Shown: positions 5,634 to 10,515 of the stretch, piece by piece
Layout of the letters: the number at the start of each line of letters is the position of its first letter
How positions within the stretch are numbered: position 1 is the first letter of the stretch
Origin: Oscillospiraceae bacterium
Lineage (GTDB): Bacteria > Bacillota > Clostridia > Oscillospirales > Acutalibacteraceae
Direction of reading: 5' to 3'
Assembly: GCA_902761265.1 (NCBI GenBank)
Contig: CACWJV010000055.1
Location: 1-10,515 of the forward strand
DNA: 10,515 nucleotides
Notes under the pieces: model-generated
The model's database searches: none
The model's input: only the letters and a program-made list of their open reading frames with translations
What the model was told of the DNA's origin: nothing
Made by a program: the position numbers and the translations under genes

Positions 5634-6308
5634 TCAATCCAACCGATACAGACCCGATTTGAGCCACACGAATTCGCGGCCGCCGACGTTGATGTATTTG
5701 TAGACCTTTTCGTTAAACACACGGTAGTCGCGGATGGAGTTGGTTTGTACGTTCAGCACGCGGACTTTATACGACGCCTGGTTGCAGATGTACAGATTGC
5801 CGCCGAGCATACACAGCGAGCTCGGACGTTCAAACGCGGTGGTTTCGCCGCCGCCCACGCGCAGCAAAATGCGTCCCTCGCGCGGGGAGTATTTGATGAT
5901 GGCGTTTTCGTTCGGCACGGCGCACCAGATATAGTTGCCGTCCACGGCGATGTCGCACACACTCGAGCCGTGATAGGTCAAAAGGGAAGAGATGTTGACG
6001 GTGCCGTCGGTGTTGAAAATATGGTATTCCCCGTTGGGGAAGATCGCCATAATCTTGCCGTCGGACAAAACACCCACGTCGCACGACACATAGTCGCCGA
6101 GCTGTTTTGCAATGTCCTCGTATTCATAGCCGAATTTGACTTTGAGGAAAACATTGCGCTTGATATGGCTGAACGCGTCGTTGGCCGCGTCGTAGCCGTA
6201 AAAATTGACGACGAGCTTGTCGTCCTGTTTGGTATCCTTTGCAGCAAAGACAAAGCCCTGCTTGAACGGCGTGATGTTGAGGATCTCGCCGGAAAACACA
6301 TTTTGCAT
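5634..6308 (-). CDS. Small beta-propeller-like (NHL/SMP-30-type) protein
   Basis: The 224-residue product has no clear signal peptide. It is rich in short beta-strand blocks typical of propeller blades: LSDGKIMAIFPNGEYHIFN (about 81-99), VDGNYIWCAVPNENAIIKYS (about 122-141), LGGNLYICNQASYKVRVLNV (about 167-186) and EFVWLKSGLYRLD at the end. This is only about four blades, short for a closed propeller. It could be a partial or divergent member, or one that assembles in pairs. I see no catalytic residues; a sensing or binding role is possible. The start at ATG 6306-6308 is chosen because AAGGAGA precedes it by about 8 bases; a 32-residue upstream extension crosses the hairpin leader and its first bases lie close to the predicted promoter. 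It is transcribed alone, towards the membrane-anchored protein gene. Confidence 0.7.
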   Translation of the reverse strand: MQNVFSGEILNITPFKQGFVFAAKDTKQDDKLVVNFYGYDAANDAFSHIKRNVFLKVKFGYEYEDIAKQLGDYVSCDVGVLSDGKIMAIFPNGEYHIFNTDGTVNISSLLTYHGSSVCDIAVDGNYIWCAVPNENAIIKYSPREGRILLRVGGGETTAFERPSSLCMLGGNLYICNQASYKVRVLNVQTNSIRDYRVFNEKVYKYINVGGREFVWLKSGLYRLD

Positions 6309-6326
6309 GATTGAGTCTCCTTTTTT

Positions 6327-6348
6327 CGGCGCGGCTTCGGCGGCGCCG
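6327..6348 (-). promoter_or_regulatory. GC-rich leader hairpin next to the ribosome binding site
   Basis: CGGCGC/GCGCCG arms around a 10-base loop that can pair further, lying within the leader of the beta-propeller gene. Six bases of A-tract separate it from the GGAGA ribosome binding site. It could influence translation or mRNA stability; no ligand-binding fold is recognised. Confidence 0.45.
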
Positions 6349-6362
6349 GTTTGTCTATTCCT

Positions 6363-6391
6363 ATGATACATGATAAATGCCGTGCCGTCAA
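6363..6391 (-). promoter_or_regulatory. Promoter of the beta-propeller-like gene
   Basis: On the minus strand, TTGACG (6386-6391) and TATCAT (6363-6368) with a 17 bp spacer. The predicted leader is about 48 nt. Confidence 0.65.
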
Positions 6392-6434
6392 GCGCACAGG
6401 GCAAAAATATTCTTGGGTTTTCTGGTGGTGCATG

Positions 6435-6463
6435 TTGACAAACGCGGCTTTTTTCGGTAAAAT
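6435..6463 (+). promoter_or_regulatory. Promoter of the glpK cluster
   Basis: TTGACA (6435-6440), 17 bp, TAAAAT (6458-6463). It is divergent from the beta-propeller promoter, about 45 bp away. Transcription would start near 6470, giving a leader of about 165 nt before glpK. Confidence 0.8.
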
Positions 6464-6480
6464 AGGTATGCCTGTATTTT
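6459..6480. promoter_or_regulatory. Candidate operator over the glpK -10 box and start point
   Basis: AAAATA-N10-TATTTT forms an inverted repeat centred at about 6469, covering the -10 box and the expected transcription start. The spacing and placement fit a dimeric repressor site, but no regulator gene is in view to match it. Confidence 0.45.
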
Positions 6481-6553
6481 GGTTGAAAAAAACTGCATAT
6501 TCAATTGAAATGAATCTATGGAGAGAAAGAGAATAGAGACGTTTTGAACTTCA

Positions 6554-6580
6554 CACCGCAGAGATCCTTCGGTGGCGGTG
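6554..6580 (+). promoter_or_regulatory. Hairpin in the long glpK leader
   Basis: CACCGC/GCGGTG arms around a 15-base loop, followed by a U-rich tract (6586-6607) and then the AAGGAGG of glpK. The arrangement is reminiscent of leader attenuators, such as those acted on by the antiterminator GlpP upstream of glp genes in Bacillus. However, the T-rich tract is not adjacent to the stem, so this remains speculative. Confidence 0.35.
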
Positions 6581-6634
6581 ACGCATTTCTATTCTTTTTG
6601 CTTTTTTCAACAGCTTTAAGGAGGAAACGAAGAC

Positions 6635-8149
6635 ATGGCAGGAAAATATGTAATGGCGCTTGACCAGGGAACGACCAGCTCGCGGGCGATCGTTTTCGAC
6701 AAACACGGCAACATCATTGCCAAGGCACAAAACGAGTTTGACCAGATCTATCCCAAGGCCGGCTGGGTGGAGCACGATCCGCTCAAAATTTTGTACAGCC
6801 AGCTCAACTCGATCACGGAAGTGCTCAACTCCGGCGCCGTTGACGCGGCGGATATCGCCGGCATCGGCATCACCAACCAGCGTGAAACCACGATCCTTTG
6901 GGACAGATCCACCGGCAAGCCTGTGTATAACGCAATTGTTTGGCAATGCAGAAGAACGGCGGATATGTGCGAAAAAATCAAAGAAGACAAAGAGCTTTGC
7001 GATTACATCACCGAACACACGGGCCTCATCATCGACGCCTATTTTTCCGCCACCAAGATCAAATGGATTCTTGACAATGTGCCGGGTGTGAAAGCCCTTG
7101 CCGAAGCGGACCAGCTTTTGTTCGGTACTGTGGAAACGTGGCTGATCTGGAATCTGAGCGGCGGCCGCGTTCATGTGACGGATTATTCCAACGCGTCCAG
7201 AACCATGCTCTTTGACGTGGATAAGCTGCAGTGGGATCCCTATCTTTGCGAAAGACTCGGCATTCCGATGAGCATTTTGCCGGAACCGGTTCCCTCCAGT
7301 CATGTTTACGGCTGGGTGGCCGGCGGCATCCTCGGTATCGAAGCGCTCGAGCGTGTGCCCATCTGCGGCGCCATCGGCGACCAGCCGTCCGCGCTGTTCG
7401 GTCAGGCGTGCTTTGAGCCGGGTATGGCAAAGAACACCTACGGTACCGGCTGCTTCTTGCTGATGAACACCGGCGACCGCCGCGTGATTTCGAAAAACAA
7501 CCTGCTCACGGGCGTTGCCTGGAGTCTGGACGGAAAAACGACCTATTCGATCGAAGGCTCGGCCTTCAACGCCGGCTCCGTCATCAAATGGCTGCGCGAC
7601 GAAGTGAAACTGATCGACAGCCCGCGCCGCTGCGATGAGCTTGCGGAAAGCGTGCCCGACGCCAACGGCTGCTATCTGGTGCCGGCCTTCACCGGTCTCG
7701 GCGCACCGTATTGGGATATGTACGCCCGCGGCTGCATCGTCGGTTTGACCCGCGGCGTCAACCGCGCCCATATCTCTCGCGCGGTGCTGGAAAGCATCAC
7801 CTATCAGATGACCGATCTGCTCGAAGCGATGAAGGCGGATTCCGGGATCGATATCACCGATCTGCGTGTGGACGGCGGCGCTTCCGTGTCCAACATCATG
7901 ATGCAGATCCAGGCGGATATGGCGCAGACCAAAGTCGACCGTCCGAAGTGTGTGGAAACGACCGCGCTCGGCGCCGCCTATCTTGCAGGTCTTGCCGTCG
8001 GCGTTTGGGACAGCCTCGATGATATTCAGCAAAACCGCGAGATCGACCGGATCTTTGAACCGCAAATGCCGCTCGACGTGCGCAACAAGTACTATGCCGG
8101 CTGGAAGAAAGCCGTCACCAGAGCAATGAACTGGGAAGAAAAAGAATAA
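6635..8149 (+). CDS. glpK: Glycerol kinase
   Basis: The 504-residue protein is a full-length FGGY-family glycerol kinase, converting glycerol and ATP to sn-glycerol 3-phosphate in the cytoplasm. The N-terminal ATP/glycerol signature is ALDQGTTSSRAI (8-19). The glycerol site NQRET (81-85) supplies Arg83 and Glu84, Trp103 is in VWQCRRT, and Tyr136 in DAYFSATK. Asp249 in GAIGDQ is the catalytic base. KNTYGTGCF (266-274) and RVDGGAS (411-417) are the phosphate and adenosine motifs. The segment of the family where many Firmicutes carry the histidine phosphorylated by HPr reads WVAGGILGIEALERVP and has no histidine. AAGGAGG at 6618-6624 fixes the start. No glpF, glpD or glpO gene is adjacent in view. 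Without a terminator after its stop, it may be co-transcribed with the dehydrogenase 75 bp downstream. Confidence 0.97.
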   Translation: MAGKYVMALDQGTTSSRAIVFDKHGNIIAKAQNEFDQIYPKAGWVEHDPLKILYSQLNSITEVLNSGAVDAADIAGIGITNQRETTILWDRSTGKPVYNAIVWQCRRTADMCEKIKEDKELCDYITEHTGLIIDAYFSATKIKWILDNVPGVKALAEADQLLFGTVETWLIWNLSGGRVHVTDYSNASRTMLFDVDKLQWDPYLCERLGIPMSILPEPVPSSHVYGWVAGGILGIEALERVPICGAIGDQPSALFGQACFEPGMAKNTYGTGCFLLMNTGDRRVISKNNLLTGVAWSLDGKTTYSIEGSAFNAGSVIKWLRDEVKLIDSPRRCDELAESVPDANGCYLVPAFTGLGAPYWDMYARGCIVGLTRGVNRAHISRAVLESITYQMTDLLEAMKADSGIDITDLRVDGGASVSNIMMQIQADMAQTKVDRPKCVETTALGAAYLAGLAVGVWDSLDDIQQNREIDRIFEPQMPLDVRNKYYAGWKKAVTRAMNWEEKE

Positions 8150-8165
8150 CAATTTTGGTAAAGGC

Positions 8166-8186
8166 ACCGCGATCCATTATCACGGT
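8166..8186. other. Imperfect hairpin in the glpK-dehydrogenase gap
   Basis: ACCG-c-GAT / ATC-a-CGGT around CCATT, with one C-A mismatch and no T-tract. It is too weak to be a terminator; it may slightly stabilise or process a joint transcript. Confidence 0.3.
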
Positions 8187-8224
8187 ACAATTATAAAAAC
8201 ATCATAAAACAGGAGTGAATGATC

Positions 8225-9334
8225 ATGGGAAAAGTAATTCTTGACTGGGACACCGCGCGAAACTTTATGGAAGACGCGTTCAAAGGCGTCGGCGTGCCTG
8301 CCGACGACGCGAAGATCGTTGTGGACGTTTTGCTCGAATCCGACAAACGCGGCATCGAATCGCACGGCTGCAACCGTTTTAAGCCGATCTATATCGACCG
8401 CATCAACGACGGCATCCAGAACCCCGTCACCAATTTTGAAATCATCAAAGAGACCGAATGCACCGCAGTGGTCGACGGCCACGACGGCATGGGCCAGGTC
8501 ATCGGCTACAAATCGATGCAGATGGCGATCGACAAGGCGAAGAAATACGGCATGGGTATGGTCGTTGTGCGCAATTCCTGCCACTACGGCATCGCCGGTT
8601 ACTATCCGACCATGGCCTGCAAACAGGGCTGCATCGGCATCACCGGCACCAACGCGCGTCCGTCCGTTGCGCCGACCTTCGGCGTGGAAGGCATGTTCGG
8701 TACCAACCCGCTGACCATCGGTATCCCGACCGACGAAGATTTCGATTTCATCATCGACTGCGCCACCTCCATCACCCAGAACGGCAAGATCGAATACTAT
8801 GCCCGCATCGGTGAAGACGTCCATCCGGGCACCATCATCGACATCGACGGCAACGCGGTTGAAGGCGACGCCGGCGTGGCGCTCAAAAAGATCCGCAACG
8901 GCACAGCCGCACTTGCCACCCTCGGCGGCATCGGCGAAGCCCTCGGCGGCTACAAGGGCTACGGCTACGCGATGGTTGTGGAACTGCTTTCCTCTGTGCT
9001 GCAAGACGGTCTGTACGGCAAAGACCTTGACGGCAAAGACGAAAACGGCAACAAGCGTCCGTATCATCTGGGCCACTTCTTCATCGCCATCGACACCAAC
9101 CACTTCCTCGGCGAAGACCTTTGCCGCAAAAAGGCCGGCGAGATCATCCGCTCCGTCCGCGCTTCCAAAAAGCAGCCGGGCGCAGAACGCATCTGGTCCG
9201 CAAACGAGAAGGAATGGAACGTATGGCTGCAGCGCAAAGACAGCGGCGTGCCCATCAACGAATCCGTCCAGGCCGAAATGTCCAAGGTCCGCGACGATCT
9301 GAAGCTGGATTACGTGTTCCCGTGGGAGAAATAA
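8225..9334 (+). CDS. Ldh_2-family malate/L-lactate-type dehydrogenase
   Basis: The 369-residue product belongs to the Ldh_2 family of NAD(P)-dependent 2-hydroxy-acid dehydrogenases (malate, L-lactate, ureidoglycolate and 2,3-diketogulonate enzymes), unrelated to the classical Rossmann-fold malate dehydrogenase. Family marks are GIESHGCNRF (43-52) with His47, the NSCHYGIAGYY segment (117-127) with catalytic His120, FGTNPLTIGIPT (158-169), and the glycine-rich GGYKGYGYAMVVELL near 241-255. Length is typical. The substrate cannot be told from motifs alone; malate fits because a malic enzyme follows. Start at 8225 is preferred over ATG 8219 since AGGAG (8211-8215) is 9 bp from the former and only 3 bp from the latter. 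It lies between glpK (75 bp gap) and the malic enzyme gene (78 bp gap), all on one strand, so it is probably part of the same transcript. Confidence 0.93.
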   Translation: MGKVILDWDTARNFMEDAFKGVGVPADDAKIVVDVLLESDKRGIESHGCNRFKPIYIDRINDGIQNPVTNFEIIKETECTAVVDGHDGMGQVIGYKSMQMAIDKAKKYGMGMVVVRNSCHYGIAGYYPTMACKQGCIGITGTNARPSVAPTFGVEGMFGTNPLTIGIPTDEDFDFIIDCATSITQNGKIEYYARIGEDVHPGTIIDIDGNAVEGDAGVALKKIRNGTAALATLGGIGEALGGYKGYGYAMVVELLSSVLQDGLYGKDLDGKDENGNKRPYHLGHFFIAIDTNHFLGEDLCRKKAGEIIRSVRASKKQPGAERIWSANEKEWNVWLQRKDSGVPINESVQAEMSKVRDDLKLDYVFPWEK

Positions 9335-9350
9335 GCACTATGTAAAGCGT

Positions 9351-9376
9351 CGGAAGGCGGCATCGTCTGCCTTCCG
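9351..9376 (+). other. Strong hairpin between the dehydrogenase and malic enzyme genes
   Basis: CGGAAGGC/GCCTTCCG, eight-base perfect arms around a 10-base loop, 16 bp after the stop. The following bases (ATTGGATAG) are not a T-tract, so it is not a clear terminator. It could set relative mRNA levels within the operon through processing or partial termination. Confidence 0.55.
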
Positions 9377-9412
9377 ATTGGATAGTATCTTTTCAGAAAG
9401 AGGTAAATCAAC

Positions 9413-10515
9413 ATGGATTACGCAAAAGAATCACTCAGACTGCACTATGAATGGAAGGGCAAGCTCGAAGTGACGCCGCGCGCGGCCGTCGACAGCAAAG
9501 ACGCCCTCTCCCTTGCCTATACGCCGGGCGTTGCCCAGCCGTGCCTTGAGATCCAAAAGGATATCAACAAGTCCTATGACCTGACCCGCCGCTGGAACAC
9601 CGTTGCCGTTGTCACCGACGGTACCGCTGTGCTCGGTCTCGGCGATATCGGCCCCGAAGCCGGTATGCCGGTCATGGAAGGCAAATGCGTGCTGTTCAAG
9701 GCATTCGGCGGCGTTGACGCCATCCCGCTTTGCGTGCGCAGCAAGGACGTGGACGAAATCGTCCATACGGTTGCGCTGCTTGCCGGCTCCTTCGGCGGCG
9801 TCAACCTCGAAGACATCAGCGCGCCGCGCTGCTTCGAGATTGAAAGAAAGCTCAAGGAATGCACCGACATCCCCATCTTCCACGACGATCAGCACGGCAC
9901 CGCGATCATCACCCTTGCCGGTATGATCAATGCGCTTAAGCTTGTCGGCAAAAAGATCGAAGACGTCAAAATCGTCACCTCCGGCGCAGGCGCCGCGGGC
10001 ATCGCGATCATCAAGCTGCTGATGAGCATGGGTCTCAAAAACGTCATCATGACCGACCGCACCGGCGCGATCTATAAGGGCCGCGAAAATCTCAATCAGA
10101 TCAAGGAAGAGATGGCCGAGATCACCAACCAGAACTGCGAAAAGGGCAAACTTGCCGACGTCATCAAGGGCGCAGACGTGTTCATCGGCGTGTCCGGCCC
10201 GGGCACCCTCACCAAGGATATGGTCCGCACGATGGCGAAGGATCCCATCATCTTCGCATGCGCCAACCCGACCCCGGAAATCTTCCCGGACGAAGCGAAA
10301 GAAGCCGGCGCCGCCGTTGTTTCCACCGGCCGCAGCGACTTCCCCAACCAAATCAACAACGTGCTTGCGTTCCCGGGCATCTTCCGCGGCGCGCTTGACG
10401 TGCGCGCAAGCGACATCAACGCTGAAATGAAGGTTGCCGCCGCCTACGCGCTGGCAAACCTGGTTTCCGACGAAGAACTCAACGCGGATTACATCATCCC
10501 CGCTGCGTTTGACCC
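9413..10515 (+). CDS. Malic enzyme (oxaloacetate-decarboxylating type), 3' partial
   Basis: The frame runs off the window after 367 residues; short bacterial malic enzymes are around 390-410, so only the last few dozen are missing. The enzyme converts malate to pyruvate and CO2 while reducing NAD(P), or works in reverse. Visible motifs are SLAYTPGVAQPC (33-44) with the conserved Tyr36, VTDGTAVLGLGDIG (67-80), EGKCVLFKAFGGVDAIP (89-105) with the catalytic lysine region, and metal ligands in NLEDISAP (Glu133, Asp134) and FHDDQHGTA (Asp158, Asp159). The Rossmann loop SGAGAAG (190-196) is followed by Asp215 in VIMTDRTG at the end of strand 2, which favours NAD. ANPTPEIFP and STGRSDFPNQINNVLAFPGIFRGALD are family hallmarks. 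AAAGAGGT (9397-9404) lies 8 bp before the ATG. Position after the Ldh_2 gene suggests joint C4/C3 acid metabolism. Confidence 0.95.
   Translation, partial: MDYAKESLRLHYEWKGKLEVTPRAAVDSKDALSLAYTPGVAQPCLEIQKDINKSYDLTRRWNTVAVVTDGTAVLGLGDIGPEAGMPVMEGKCVLFKAFGGVDAIPLCVRSKDVDEIVHTVALLAGSFGGVNLEDISAPRCFEIERKLKECTDIPIFHDDQHGTAIITLAGMINALKLVGKKIEDVKIVTSGAGAAGIAIIKLLMSMGLKNVIMTDRTGAIYKGRENLNQIKEEMAEITNQNCEKGKLADVIKGADVFIGVSGPGTLTKDMVRTMAKDPIIFACANPTPEIFPDEAKEAGAAVVSTGRSDFPNQINNVLAFPGIFRGALDVRASDINAEMKVAAAYALANLVSDEELNADYIIPAAFD

Noticed and set aside
6309..6404. 32-residue N-terminal extension of the beta-propeller-like protein
   Set aside because: It would cross the leader hairpin and start close to the predicted promoter; the internal ATG at 6308 has a good ribosome binding site.
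6464..6634. T-box or known riboswitch in the glpK leader
   Set aside because: I see no T-box TGGN antiterminator signature and no recognised aptamer core; only one simple hairpin.
6551..8167. A 538-codon minus-strand open frame opposite glpK
   Set aside because: glpK is unmistakable on the plus strand; the antisense frame has no family signature and extends over the glpK leader.
9431..10351. Minus-strand open frame opposite the malic enzyme gene
   Set aside because: The plus strand encodes a complete set of malic enzyme motifs; the antisense frame has none.

Overview
The window looks like part of a chromosome from a GC-rich anaerobic member of the Clostridia, of the Oscillospiraceae/Christensenellales gut type. 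This is inferred from strong AGGAGG-type ribosome binding sites, TTGACA-N17-TAtaaT-like promoters in AT-rich gaps, GC-rich coding sequence, short rho-independent terminators and many small GC-rich intergenic repeats. I cannot name the species. No tRNA, rRNA, CRISPR array, insertion sequence or phage gene is visible.

Left region (1-1317, + strand): the 3' part of a carboxymuconolactone decarboxylase/AhpD-like gene is followed 2 bp later by a short-chain dehydrogenase/reductase and a clean terminator. A 500 bp gene-free stretch (1318-1829) follows. It is built largely of 7-bp tandem repeats and small perfect hairpins.

Middle region (1769-6391): a minus-strand, translationally coupled pair encodes a condensation/alcohol-acetyltransferase-like acyltransferase (read first) and a small zinc-ribbon protein with four membrane segments. 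Head to head with it, from its own strong promoter, is a plus-strand monocistronic gene for a 487-residue membrane-anchored extracytoplasmic protein of unknown function. Convergent to that gene is a minus-strand gene for a small beta-propeller-like protein. The 3' gaps here again carry 7-bp repeats, and the acyltransferase reading frame has run into such repeats at its 3' end.

Right region (6435-10515, + strand): a strong promoter with an operator-like inverted repeat and a leader of about 165 nt precedes glycerol kinase (glpK). It is followed, with no convincing terminator between genes, by an Ldh_2-family malate/L-lactate-type dehydrogenase and a malic enzyme cut by the window edge. Together they suggest a carbon and redox module: glycerol enters glycolysis as glycerol 3-phosphate, and 2-hydroxy acids such as malate or lactate are linked to pyruvate by NAD(P)-dependent oxidation and decarboxylation.

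The core metabolic genes are ordinary. The less ordinary signals are the dispersed 7-bp repeat system and its entry into a coding sequence, the uncharacterised acyltransferase plus zinc-ribbon membrane pair, and the orphan extracytoplasmic protein.
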